The position numbers and the translations under genes were made by a program. The notes under the pieces are model-generated. The model worked only from the letters and a program-made list of their open reading frames with translations, did not search any database and had not been told where the DNA came from. A stretch of DNA of 64,000 nucleotides from Gillisia hiemivivida (GTDB lineage: Bacteria > Bacteroidota > Bacteroidia > Flavobacteriales > Flavobacteriaceae), in NCBI RefSeq assembly GCF_007997295.1, contig NZ_VORY01000003.1:124001-188000 (forward strand), in the 5' to 3' direction. Below, piece by piece: positions 26,658-35,479 of this stretch (positions are counted from its first letter, which is position 1; every line of letters starts with the position of its first letter).

Positions 26658-26680
26658 TTTTAATCCCTCATTAAGGGTTT
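26658..26680. promoter_or_regulatory. Second copy of the CCCTCATTRAGGG block
   Basis: Differs in one base from the block at 18535-18557 over 23 positions. It lies about 230 bases upstream of the rhodopsin start. Shared presence near two otherwise unrelated genes suggests a binding site or a small repeat. Confidence 0.4.
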
Positions 26681-26689
26681 AATTCCCTT

Positions 26690-26773
26690 GTCCCGATGAT
26701 TCGGGATGCCTCGAATTTTTAAAAGTATTTTCTCCCGAACCATCGGGACATTCCTCGTGGGCTTGCTCCGAGG
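26690..26773. repeat. Nested inverted repeats (TCCCGAT...TCGGGA type)
   Basis: Two 17-base arms at 26690-26706 and 26733-26749 are inverted copies with one mismatch, and each arm can also fold on itself. A third hairpin CCTCG...CGAGG follows. Similar CCCGATGCTTCGGG palindromes occur at 56253-56268, which points to a dispersed short palindromic repeat. Confidence 0.55.
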
Positions 26774-26908
26774 TTCTTGATTTATAATTGGCAGTTATAA
26801 ATTTATATCAATTCCGTATATTTTGTTTAATTATTTATTAAAAATGTTAAACGTATTGAAAAATTTATTAATTTTAGTAGAAATAAAGTCAAACTAAATT
26901 ATTTTGAA

Positions 26909-27751
26909 ATGACACAAGAATTAGGAAATGCCAATTTTGAAAACTTTATTGGTGCAACAGAAGGATTCTCAGAAATTGCATATCAGTTTACATCGCACAT
27001 TCTAACATTAGGTTATGCTGTGATGCTCGCTGGACTACTATATTTTATCTTGACGATAAAAAATGTAGATAAAAAATATCAAATGTCCAATATATTATCT
27101 GCAGTGGTAATGGTATCTGCATTTTTGCTTTTGTATGCGCAAGCCGAAAATTGGACCACAAGTTTTACTTTTGATATTTCCAGAGGAAGGTATTTTTTAA
27201 ATCCGGAAGGTGATTTATTCAACAATGGATACCGCTATCTCAACTGGCTTATCGATGTACCGATGTTGCTTTTCCAGATTCTTTTTGTAGTAAGTCTAAC
27301 CAAATCTAAATTTAGTTCTATACGAAATCAATTTTGGTTTTCTGGGGCGATGATGATTATTACCGGTTATATAGGTCAATTTTATGAAGTAAGTAACCTT
27401 ACCGCATTTTTTGTTTGGGGAGCCATTTCTTCGGCATTCTTTTTCCATATCCTTTGGGTCATGAAAAAGGTAATAAATGAAGGCAAAGAAGGCCTTCCAG
27501 CTGATGCTCAAAAGATTTTATCAAATATCTGGGTACTCTTCTTAGTCTCCTGGTTCTTATATCCTGGAGCTTATCTTATGCCATATCTTACAGGGCTTGA
27601 TGGCTTCTTATACAGTGAGGATGGAGTAATGGCAAGGCAGTTAGTCTATACTGTTGCTGATGTTTGTTCCAAAGTAATATATGGTGTGCTTCTTAGTAAT
27701 CTGGCATTAAAACTTAGCAATAGCAAAGAAATGGTTGAAGTAACGAACTAG
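26909..27751 (+). CDS. Light-driven sodium pump rhodopsin (NDQ type, KR2-like)
   Basis: A 280-residue, seven-helix retinal protein. The pump triad is N112, D116 and Q123 (LNWLIDVPMLLFQ), the signature of sodium-exporting rhodopsins. The retinal lysine is K255 with D251 in helix G. Other known KR2 positions are also present: H30, Y25, D102, N61, E160 and R243. Numbering agrees exactly with KR2 as I remember it, and most of the chain reads the same. Position 253 is Cys where KR2 has Ser. Stand-alone gene; no blh or carotenoid genes are in this window. Confidence 0.95.
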   Translation: MTQELGNANFENFIGATEGFSEIAYQFTSHILTLGYAVMLAGLLYFILTIKNVDKKYQMSNILSAVVMVSAFLLLYAQAENWTTSFTFDISRGRYFLNPEGDLFNNGYRYLNWLIDVPMLLFQILFVVSLTKSKFSSIRNQFWFSGAMMIITGYIGQFYEVSNLTAFFVWGAISSAFFFHILWVMKKVINEGKEGLPADAQKILSNIWVLFLVSWFLYPGAYLMPYLTGLDGFLYSEDGVMARQLVYTVADVCSKVIYGVLLSNLALKLSNSKEMVEVTN

Positions 27752-28052
27752 ACACCTATTATGAATATATTTTTGAACAAATAATTAGAAAAATATGTAG
27801 CACCTGGTCTGCCTTTGTAGCGCAATTTTGTTAGACATTATTCCGAATCTAAGTGTTTGTGAATATGTATTTGCCAGGCAGGCCGAACCAAAATGTTGCT
27901 TATTTGTCTTAATTAGAGTAAGTAGCGTGAAGGAGGGACGGATCCCCGTGGCTATCGGGATTCTCGGCTTAATCGTTTTCTTTGTTGTGCTCTGAAGCAT
28001 TACTTTTCAGTGCAATAAACTGTATTTGTAATGGATATTTTTCGCAAACTTT
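27752..28052. other. 300-bp gap, possible diverged repeat
   Basis: No gene is seen. Positions about 27911-27990 resemble, at low similarity, the dispersed repeat found at 28726 and 42356. A short palindrome CCCCGTGGCTATCGGG lies at about 27944-27959. Confidence 0.35.
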
Positions 28053-28700
28053 TTATTGATATTTATTTAAAAGTCCAAAATCGAAGGGTGTCCATAAACT
28101 AGATTTTAATCCACTTTCTTTAAATCCCTTATTTACCCAACTATTGCAGGTATTAAAACAAGAAAAACTACCCTTAGATTTATAAAAATCATCTGTTGGA
28201 GAGTAGCCTTTGTTTTCGAGTAAAATTTTCATTCCATTTTCATCTAATTGAAATGTATTCAGTAGGTAAGTATTCAGTTTTTGTAGTTCAAACTCATTTA
28301 CTTTTATTTCTCTCCAATCTGTACGTTTCTGTTGGTAGCGAGTGACGTGCATTAATGTACTGCTTTTCAAAAACATCGCTTTGAATGCGGTGCTAAAAGT
28401 CAAGTCACCCCAAGTTGGTGTGTTCAAATAAAAATTCTCATCTCCCCAACCGAATGACAAATAATCTTCAGTTTCCTTGCGTTTTATTCCAGACAATACT
28501 AAACTATCTATATCCTTCTTTGGTATAACAATATCTAAATGAACTCCGTTTGTGCTTAAATATATTGATTTACTGAAATTTTCATCATTCGCTTTTCTGT
28601 CAATTGTTATTACAGATAGAATTAAGGAAATAATTATATAGGTTACAGGAATTAGCAAAAAGTATAAAATATATTTAAATATTTTCTTAGCTATTTTCAT
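28053..28700 (-). CDS. TIGR02117/DUF2459 family protein
   Basis: A 215-residue protein with one N-terminal membrane helix (about 8-32). The body shows the family blocks VHLDIVIPK, LSFGWGDENFYLNTPTWGD and CFNTCNSWVNKGFKESGL. The conserved His and Cys suggest a cysteine-peptidase-like or NlpC-like fold, but the activity is unknown. Some members lie in polyhydroxybutyrate loci. Stand-alone here, downstream of the rhodopsin and pointing toward it. Confidence 0.82.
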   Translation of the reverse strand: MKIAKKIFKYILYFLLIPVTYIIISLILSVITIDRKANDENFSKSIYLSTNGVHLDIVIPKKDIDSLVLSGIKRKETEDYLSFGWGDENFYLNTPTWGDLTFSTAFKAMFLKSSTLMHVTRYQQKRTDWREIKVNEFELQKLNTYLLNTFQLDENGMKILLENKGYSPTDDFYKSKGSFSCFNTCNSWVNKGFKESGLKSSLWTPFDFGLLNKYQ

Positions 28701-28725
28701 AGAGTTTGGCTCATTTATTTGCTAT

Positions 28726-28788
28726 CGGTTAACGGAAGTAACCTGTAGTAGGGACGCAGATTTTTCTGATTAACTCTTTTGATTCTTA
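28726..28788 (+). repeat. Dispersed repeat, copy 1
   Basis: Begins GGTTAACGGAAGT, contains AGTAGGGACG and ends GATTAACTCTTTTGATTCTT. A diverged copy with the same order of blocks is at 42356-42418, and a weaker one near 27911. No coding content. Confidence 0.45.
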
Positions 28789-28821
28789 TAAACCTAAATT
28801 AACCTTTTATGGTGGAACCTG

Positions 28822-29143
28822 TTATTTGTGTAGAAGCATTTTTTGGCAAAGTGTTTTTATCGGTGTTTTGTTGGCGTCTATAGCAAAAATGCTAAATTCG
28901 TCCGAAACTGCTTTATCTCTAAAATCAGAATTAATTTCATCGACAAAAAATTTTAAATCTACTTTTGAGCTAGTATTTCCAAAGTGTGTTAACTAAACTA
29001 TTTTTCCTGCAGAAATCGGTATTGAAATCAATTTTAGTGCTACGTCGATTAAGCATTTGATGATGGCTAAATCTTGTCTCGGCCATCAACTGCATTGCTG
29101 TTTCTACGAATAGATAAGATTTAGTGTATTCGGAAACCCTGCT
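28822..29143 (-). pseudogene. Frameshifted remnant of an unknown gene
   Basis: Two overlapping minus-strand frames read like protein. The first (29143 to a TAG at 28970) contains VETAMQLMAETRFSHHQ and RSTKIDFNTDF. The second (28992 to TAA 28822) contains SKVDLKFFVDEINSDFRD and SIFAIDANKTPIKTL. Neither has a start. One frameshift near 28970-28992 would join them into about 105 codons. I do not recognise the family. Good codon texture supports former coding. Confidence 0.4.
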
Positions 29144-29186
29144 TTAAAAATTTTTGTTGTTTACGTTTGTATTCGTTCTGCTATTT

Positions 29187-29753
29187 TTATACGACTTGCT
29201 TTTCTATTGCTAAAAAGTGAGTTACATTTTCGCTATACATTGGAATGATTTTAACCTCGCATTCGTAAGGTGTATTGTCTTTTCTGTAATTGGTTATGAT
29301 TTCCGTAAATGGTTTTAAATCATTTAATCTATTTCTAAATCGCTTCTTTGTGCTCGTAGAAGTATGGATGCCTTGTAAAAAATAAGGTTTTTTATTAAGT
29401 GCAAATGTTTTAGAATATCCTGTCATTTGGGTAAAACCGTCATTAACCCAAAGTATTTTCTGTTCTACATCTGTGATTATTAAAGCTTCGAAATCTTGGT
29501 TTTTAAAAATAGTATCGATTTCGTTTTTCCATTTTGATTTTTCTGCAAAAGATTTTACCATTTTAATATCTTTTTTTATTTTCAGTTTCTCGATTGTCTG
29601 AAAATAATACTGGTTAAAGATATCCCAACTCAATAACGGCATAACTTTAGTTTTTGAGGGTTTGATTTGAAGCCTAATTTTGTCATATTCTTCCTCCGTC
29701 AAAGAGGATAGATAGATATCTAAACACATCATTTCAGAAAGATTATATTTCAT
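29187..29753 (-). CDS. PAS (LOV-like) domain protein without photoactive Cys
   Basis: A 188-residue soluble protein. After an 80-residue helical part comes a PAS domain (about 83-188). Its blocks ILWVNDGFTQMTGYS, YFLQG and ITNYRKDNTPYECEVKIIPM follow the LOV pattern. The flavin-bonding block of true LOV domains, NCRFLQG, reads KPYFLQG, so the cysteine is Pro. It is therefore a LOV relative that may bind flavin without adduct formation, or another ligand. No output domain is attached. Confidence 0.7.
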   Translation of the reverse strand: MKYNLSEMMCLDIYLSSLTEEEYDKIRLQIKPSKTKVMPLLSWDIFNQYYFQTIEKLKIKKDIKMVKSFAEKSKWKNEIDTIFKNQDFEALIITDVEQKILWVNDGFTQMTGYSKTFALNKKPYFLQGIHTSTSTKKRFRNRLNDLKPFTEIITNYRKDNTPYECEVKIIPMYSENVTHFLAIEKQVV

Positions 29754-30069
29754 AGTAGTCTGTCTTTTAATATTGTTGCAATGGTCTTAGTGCAAAACTA
29801 ATATAAATTATTAATCAAATCTTTAGGGATAAATTTAATTTTGATTTATATTCAATAAAATTATTACTTCTACACTTAGGAAATTATAAAAAAATTCAGT
29901 GAGTGATGGAAAGTATTAGAAGAATACTGAGATAATTCAAGTTGTTCACCCGATAAACCCTCCAATTAGTAAAGTAATAGCCCTTAATTAAAAGTCCGAC
30001 TAAAAACGAACGGGTTAATCTAATGGTTTTGTCTAAAACATTTAAATAGATTATTAATTTTCGTCTTCG
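29754..30069. other. 316-bp gap, nothing seen
   Basis: AT-rich sequence between the PAS gene and the XRE regulator gene. No open frame, hairpin or repeat of note was found on either strand. Confidence 0.5.
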
Positions 30070-30261
30070 TTATTCATTCTGGAAAATATCTTCTATACTC
30101 ATTTTGAATAGCTTGGAAATTTTGAAGGCTAAGGGTAAACTGGGGTCAAATTTTCCTTTTTCAATAGCATTAATTGTTTGCCTGGAGACATCTACTTTTT
30201 CTGCAAGTTGTTCTTGGGTTAACTCATATTCTGCTCGAAGTACTTTAATCTTATTTTTCAT
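30070..30261 (-). CDS. Small XRE-family regulator
   Basis: A 63-residue Cro/CI-type HTH protein (LRAEYELTQEQLAEKVDVSRQTINAIEKGKFDPSLPLAFKIS), matching the compact YozG-like regulators. Its start overlaps the stop of the upstream membrane protein gene by four bases (ATGA). Such pairs are common in Bacteroidota; the regulator probably controls its own operon. Confidence 0.88.
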   Translation of the reverse strand: MKNKIKVLRAEYELTQEQLAEKVDVSRQTINAIEKGKFDPSLPLAFKISKLFKMSIEDIFQNE

Positions 30262-30671
30262 CGGTATCGAGAATTTCCAATTAATATTGCAGCCATATAG
30301 CTAATACCAATTAATATTACCAAATGTGAGATCTCTGCATTGTAGCCAATTATATTGGACTGATCTAATGAAGAGTAAGCAAGACCTCCCACAACGGCTA
30401 GTCCAAGGGCAATTCCCATGGCTTCTAATTGGATCTTGCGTTGTAATTCGTCTAAACTATTCAAATGACGAATGTTCGCTAAAATCATTCCTATTCCAAC
30501 TGCAAAGTTCAATAAGATAGCCAATACACTAAGTAAGGCATTGCTTTCCCAAAGGTACAATGATCCAAAGGTGCTTATTGCCATAGTTATTACCCATGCT
30601 CCAGTCCAAAATGCGAGACTGAGGATATTTTTTCTTTCAAGTTTAGCTCGAGGTTCTTTCTTTTCTTTCAT
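30258..30671 (-). CDS. Four-helix membrane protein paired with XRE regulator
   Basis: A 137-residue protein with four membrane segments (about 18-38, 43-63, 82-101, 112-130) and a basic N-terminus. It is translationally coupled to the XRE regulator. No transport motif is recognised. The pair resembles the membrane protein/XRE modules seen next to stress or toxin genes. Confidence 0.7.
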   Translation of the reverse strand: MKEKKEPRAKLERKNILSLAFWTGAWVITMAISTFGSLYLWESNALLSVLAILLNFAVGIGMILANIRHLNSLDELQRKIQLEAMGIALGLAVVGGLAYSSLDQSNIIGYNAEISHLVILIGISYMAAILIGNSRYR

Positions 30672-30868
30672 GATTATAATATTTATTATGTAAAGTTTGT
30701 TTTACAAATATATAATTAAAATTGAATTAAGTAAAGTTTTAATTACAAAAAGTAAATAAAACTTTACTTTTATCTAAAATAAGAATGGCGTGCCTTATTC
30801 AAATTCGTTTATTGTTTAAAATAAATGTGGATCTATTTATTCTTTCTAAATGATTATAATTGAGGTAG

Positions 30869-30897
30869 TTTGAAATGTATAAAATGTTATACTTTTT
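30869..30897 (+). promoter_or_regulatory. Bacteroidota-type promoter for the YegP-like gene
   Basis: TTTG at 30869-30872, 17 bases of spacer, then TACTTTTT at 30890-30897, close to the -33 TTTG / -7 TAnnTTTG pattern. It lies 60 bases upstream of the ATG at 30957. Confidence 0.35.
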
Positions 30898-30956
30898 ATA
30901 AAAACTTGATTGTGCCGAGTGTTTGTTTTAATTTATAGTCTAACTAAAACTTAATC

Positions 30957-31283
30957 ATGGGAAAATTTGAAATTAAAAAGGATGCTTCTGGTCATTTTAG
31001 ATTTAATTTAAAAGCAACAAACGGACAGGTAATTCTAAGTAGTGAGGCATACAGGCAGAAACCTTCTTGTGTAAATGGAATAGAGTCTGTTAGAAAAAAT
31101 TCTCAGGATGATGCTAATTTCGACAGAAAAGATGTAGATGGGAATTATCGTTTTAAACTACGAGCTACCAATACTCTAATTATAGGTGTTAGTGAATCTT
31201 ATAATACATCTGCGGCCATGGAAAACGGGATTGCTTCAGTTAAGAAAAATGCTCCGGACGCAGATTTAGAAGATAATAGTTAA
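30957..31283 (+). CDS. YegP-like DUF1508 tandem-repeat protein
   Basis: A 108-residue protein built of two DUF1508 repeats: residues 3-50 (FRFNLKATNGQVILSSEAY...NGIESVRKN) and 52-100 (YRFKLRATNTLIIGVSESY...NGIASVKKN). The length is that of E. coli YegP. The function is unknown, though the fold is well defined. A weak hairpin with T-run follows at about 31302-31332. Confidence 0.88.
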   Translation: MGKFEIKKDASGHFRFNLKATNGQVILSSEAYRQKPSCVNGIESVRKNSQDDANFDRKDVDGNYRFKLRATNTLIIGVSESYNTSAAMENGIASVKKNAPDADLEDNS

Positions 31284-31301
31284 TTTCAGTCTTACAAAAT
31301 A

Positions 31302-31334
31302 TTTAAAGGCTACCTTTTTTGAGGTGGTTTTTTA
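31302..31334 (+). terminator. Weak terminator after the YegP-like gene
   Basis: A short stem CTACC/GGTGG (one wobble pair), flanked by A- and T-rich sequence and followed by a T-run, lies 20-50 bases after the stop. Confidence 0.4.
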
Positions 31335-31471
31335 TTTCATTTATTCTAAAGACTGAATATATTTCGGTTAATAACCTCTTGATAAATCAATTTTAATTCT
31401 CTTGTTAGCAGTCAATTATCTCTATCCTTATCAGTAAATTGTTGGAATTAACAACATTAAATATTTAAGAT

Positions 31472-34400
31472 TTGGGGAATTTTAAATTGAAAATATTTCT
31501 TGCGGGTACACTTATTTTATTGGGGAATGCATTAAGTGATTGTTTTGCGCAAGAGGTACAGGGAATTGAAAAACTTACAGAGATCAATGAAAGTTTTGAG
31601 AAAATAAATGAAATCCAACAGGATAGTATTGGTAATCTTTGGATTGCATCAGATAATCACGTGCAACGCTATAATTCCTTCTTTTCAGAATTTTATTCCC
31701 AGTTCAAAGGAATGCCCGAAAATGTGGGGCAAATTAATACCCTCTTTATAGATTCCCAAAATCGCATCTGGACAGGCACTGAAAACGGGCTATATCGCTA
31801 TGATCCGGAAAAAAATGTTTTTGTTAGTGTTCCTTCAGAAAGAGCAAATGCAAAAACGAATGTGCAGCAGATCGCTGAAGATGAATTGGGGAAAATATGG
31901 ATAGGCTCCAATAGCGGAATCTGGAACTTCAGCCAAAATCAATTGGTGCTAATTTCACCGTTTCCTTCAATGCAATCTGTTAACAAACTAGCTCCCGTAG
32001 ATAAGCGAATCGTATTTGGAACTTCAAAAGGATTATTCAGCTTAAGTAAAAATAGCGGTCATTATAAAAAAATTCCACTATCAAGTAATAAAGATTTTAA
32101 TATAAGAAGCATATTATTTACGGGTGAATATTATTTAATTGGAACACAAGAAAACGGATTATTTAAAATAGATAAGAATTTCAGCAATCCAGAAAAAGTT
32201 TATAGCCTTCCTTATTCTACCCAAAAAACGCCCATTGCAGATATGTCTCTGGATAAGGCTGGGAATGTTTATATAGCTTCTGTTGGAGATGGATTATTGA
32301 TTTTAAATGAAAATTTAAAACAGACTTCTCATTATTTACACGAAGAAGGAAATAACTTGTCATTGTCTGATAATGGTTTAAATGGATTGTTTTTAGATAA
32401 ATACAATACTCTTTGGGTTTCTACAGAATCTGGTAAGATAAACTCCATAAACCTTAAGCAGAACAATTTTATATTCTTGCGGCATGATCCTAAGAAGTAT
32501 AGTAGTCTTGCCGATAATTTTACAACCGCAATTGAAGAAGACAAGAATGGGAATGTTTGGTTTGGCACTAGAGAGGGCTTAAGTGTTTGGAATAGAAGCT
32601 CTGATTCTTGGCAGCATTTAAAAAACCTTTCATTTAAATACCAGAGCAAAATTCCAGATATTATTAGAGATCTTCAGGCAGATGATATGCATATGTGGGT
32701 AGCTACCTTTAATGACGGAGTTTATAAGATCAATATCAATACATTTTTGAGAGCACAATATTCCACAGATGCCTCAAATAAAACCGGACTTCAAAAAGTG
32801 AACGCTTTGTTGGTAGACACCAATAAAAACCTATGGGCTGGGGGAGAAGACGGAAATCTAACTCGCATTAGTCCTAATAACGAGATCAAAAGTTTCACTT
32901 TACGAGGTATAAGTGCCATGGCTCAATTAGTTAATGGAGATGTCCTTGCAGCTGGGAAAAATGGCGTGTTCAATATAAATACCGGATCAAATATATTTCA
33001 GCCAATAAAGAAATTGGAACCTAACACCAAAAACCTTCCTTATTTTAATATTAACGCTATAAGCGAAACCTTAGCCGGAGAAATAGTACTGGCAACAGAA
33101 GGTGCGGGAATTGTGATTTACGATCCTCAAACTGGTTCTGTGAAGGTTATAGATGTAAAGGCGGGATTGCCCTCTAATAGGATTCAAGGCTTATTGATCT
33201 ATGGTAGAAATGAAATTTGGGCAGGAACAAATAAAGGATTGGTGAATTTTGTAATTGAAGATAATCCAACAATACGCGTTTTCGATAAAGATGATGGCCT
33301 GTTAAGTGCTGTTTTTACTAGGGGAAGTTTTGCGCAATTAGATAATAAACTGGCCTTTGGAACCTTAAAAGGGGTAAGTGTTTTTAATCCGAATAAATTG
33401 AAGAGTAAACCCGAAACCGTTCCTAATATCTTGTTCGGTTCTTTAGATGTGAGGTCTAAAGAGGAAGGAACAAAGTCTCTAGCCAATTTCAGTTCCGGCA
33501 AGAAGTTGAAGTTAGACACAGATCAGAATTCTTTTCATATAAAATTCTACGGAATGACGCCTGGAGATTATTCTCAATTGGCATATTCATGGAAATTAGA
33601 GGGTTTAGATTCAGAATGGTCTGAGCCAAGTACTCAAAATGAAGCGAATTATGCGAACCTGGCACCGGGGAATTATACTTTCTTAGTAAAGGGGAAAAAG
33701 ACAAATGGACAATGGAGCTCTGTGAAAGAAGTTTCTATGAGTATTGCAGCTCCATGGTGGATGTCTACTGGAGCATACTTGATCTACGGACTTTTATTGC
33801 TTGCATTAATTGTGATTCCGTTTTATCTTTTCAGAATTCATAAAAAACGAGAGAATAAGGCTGCACGTTCTAAATTCTACAGCAACTTGAATCAGGAGAT
33901 TGGAACACCACTTACTATTTTATTGACCTCTTTAGAAACAATTGCTGAAGAAGAGTCTAAAGCAAAACACCGTCTAAAAAATACTGTAAATAGGTTGAAG
34001 GAATTATTAGAACATATTTTAAATTTTCATCCTTCTAAAATGAGGAAAGAGAATACTACTCCCGTAATTTCTAAAATCACACTTAATAGTTATTTTGAAG
34101 AATTGGTCAAGGATTTTAATCCGCTTCTGCGTCAAAAGCATTTGGAGATCATCATAAATAATCAGTGGAATAAAGAATTCTTTTATTACGATGCCGATAA
34201 TTTGAATAAGATCTTCTTTAATCTTATTTCCAGTGCTATAAAATATTCTTTTGATGAAGGTAAAATTATCATAAATCTTATTGGTACCAATAAAGGGGAT
34301 CTTAAGATACAGGTAGCGGATAATGGTTTAGGGCTGCCAAGAGGGGATCAAAAAGTGATCAAAGAGTATTATAGAAGTTCCCGAAGCGGACCGGTAGCAG

Positions 34401-35476
34401 AGAATTCTGAGCATATTAATTTGTTATATGTAAAAGATTTTATAGATAAATTGGGAGGCACCATAGTTTTTGAAAGCAGTAAAAACCAAGGAACTACTTT
34501 TACATTGATCCTCAAAAATCATATTAAAGATGAGGTTACAGAAACTCCTAGTTCTAAAGAAATAAAAGAAGAACTTGTAGAGGAGCCAATTCTTAAAAAA
34601 GAACCGGAATATAAAATAACTAGAACGGTTAAGCCAATTGAGCTTGATAAAAATGTTGAGAATATAGAAAGTATTCCTCGAGAAACAGGGGCAAGAATTG
34701 AGATCACTTCAAAAGACATCAGGATCTTAATAGTGGAAGATAATGATGAACTTAGAAAAGTATTTGTTCAATCTTTTAAGAAATTAGGCGAAGTTTTCGA
34801 TGCCAAAAATGGGTTGGAGGCTTATGAGATTGCGAGTAGAATTATACCCAATGCTATAATAACCGACTTTGATATGCCGGGGATGGATGGAATTACTCTT
34901 TACAATGCGCTCAAGGAGAATACAGATCTAAAAAACGTGCCTGTTTTTGTTATGATTACAGAAGAAGATAAGATGCAATTATCTGTAGAAGATCAATCTG
35001 AATCTCTTCAATTAATTTCGAAACCGGTAAATTTAGAACTATTGTTGGAAAGAGTTGGAGAGCAGATAAATGCTTCAGACTCCCGGCCCTTCGTGAACAC
35101 TAAGTTAAGTGAAAGAAATAGTAATTTGCTTAAGGGTGGTTTAAATGATAAATTTATTATCAAATTGGAGAGACTGATCATCCAAAACATTCAGGATAGT
35201 AGCTTCACTGTAGAAGATCTAAGCGAAGCTATTGGAATGTCTAGTAATTCTTTCTATTTAAAGCTGAAAAAATCTAATGGGCTTACGCCATTAGATTTTA
35301 TTAATACAACCAAACTAGTATTTGCAAAGTCGCTAATTAATAAAGGAGAATCAGATCTTTCTGAAGTTGCCAGGCAAGCCGGTTTCCAGAATAAAGATAT
35401 TTTCTTTTCTTCCTTTAAAAAACATTTTGGGTTTATGCCTGTAACTAATATGGAAAAGGATACTCGTTCTAAATAA
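31472..35476 (+). CDS. Hybrid two-component system protein with degenerate kinase core
   Basis: A 1,334-residue, one-piece regulator: signal peptide (1-27), two seven-bladed periplasmic propellers of Reg_prop repeats (about 45-690), a Y_Y_Y domain, one membrane helix (about 769-790), kinase core, receiver (about 1085-1200) and AraC-type HTH (about 1235-1330). TTG start. The kinase core is unusual. The H box reads NQEIGTPL, with Q808 in place of the phosphorylated His. The N box is NLISSAIKY, with S921 for the metal-binding Asn. The G2 glycines are absent. The receiver keeps D1132. No polysaccharide-degradation genes are adjacent. Confidence 0.85.
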   Translation: MGNFKLKIFLAGTLILLGNALSDCFAQEVQGIEKLTEINESFEKINEIQQDSIGNLWIASDNHVQRYNSFFSEFYSQFKGMPENVGQINTLFIDSQNRIWTGTENGLYRYDPEKNVFVSVPSERANAKTNVQQIAEDELGKIWIGSNSGIWNFSQNQLVLISPFPSMQSVNKLAPVDKRIVFGTSKGLFSLSKNSGHYKKIPLSSNKDFNIRSILFTGEYYLIGTQENGLFKIDKNFSNPEKVYSLPYSTQKTPIADMSLDKAGNVYIASVGDGLLILNENLKQTSHYLHEEGNNLSLSDNGLNGLFLDKYNTLWVSTESGKINSINLKQNNFIFLRHDPKKYSSLADNFTTAIEEDKNGNVWFGTREGLSVWNRSSDSWQHLKNLSFKYQSKIPDIIRDLQADDMHMWVATFNDGVYKININTFLRAQYSTDASNKTGLQKVNALLVDTNKNLWAGGEDGNLTRISPNNEIKSFTLRGISAMAQLVNGDVLAAGKNGVFNINTGSNIFQPIKKLEPNTKNLPYFNINAISETLAGEIVLATEGAGIVIYDPQTGSVKVIDVKAGLPSNRIQGLLIYGRNEIWAGTNKGLVNFVIEDNPTIRVFDKDDGLLSAVFTRGSFAQLDNKLAFGTLKGVSVFNPNKLKSKPETVPNILFGSLDVRSKEEGTKSLANFSSGKKLKLDTDQNSFHIKFYGMTPGDYSQLAYSWKLEGLDSEWSEPSTQNEANYANLAPGNYTFLVKGKKTNGQWSSVKEVSMSIAAPWWMSTGAYLIYGLLLLALIVIPFYLFRIHKKRENKAARSKFYSNLNQEIGTPLTILLTSLETIAEEESKAKHRLKNTVNRLKELLEHILNFHPSKMRKENTTPVISKITLNSYFEELVKDFNPLLRQKHLEIIINNQWNKEFFYYDADNLNKIFFNLISSAIKYSFDEGKIIINLIGTNKGDLKIQVADNGLGLPRGDQKVIKEYYRSSRSGPVAENSEHINLLYVKDFIDKLGGTIVFESSKNQGTTFTLILKNHIKDEVTETPSSKEIKEELVEEPILKKEPEYKITRTVKPIELDKNVENIESIPRETGARIEITSKDIRILIVEDNDELRKVFVQSFKKLGEVFDAKNGLEAYEIASRIIPNAIITDFDMPGMDGITLYNALKENTDLKNVPVFVMITEEDKMQLSVEDQSESLQLISKPVNLELLLERVGEQINASDSRPFVNTKLSERNSNLLKGGLNDKFIIKLERLIIQNIQDSSFTVEDLSEAIGMSSNSFYLKLKKSNGLTPLDFINTTKLVFAKSLINKGESDLSEVARQAGFQNKDIFFSSFKKHFGFMPVTNMEKDTRSK

Positions 35477-35479
35477 GAG

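Larger units (their letters stand above)
26390..26908. other. Gap upstream of the rhodopsin with palindromes
   Basis: No gene. It holds the CCCTCATTAAGGG block (26658-26680), a pair of 17-base inverted repeats at 26690-26706 and 26733-26749 (each itself nearly palindromic, TCCCGA...TCGGGA), and a CCTCG/CGAGG hairpin at 26753-26773. The last 130 bases are AT-rich and include TATATTTTG near 26818-26826, close to a -7 box. Presumably the rhodopsin promoter lies here. Confidence 0.55.

Noticed and set aside
27785-28000. Minus-strand frame of 71 codons after the rhodopsin
   Set aside because: No domain or supporting context, and it overlaps the diverged repeat.
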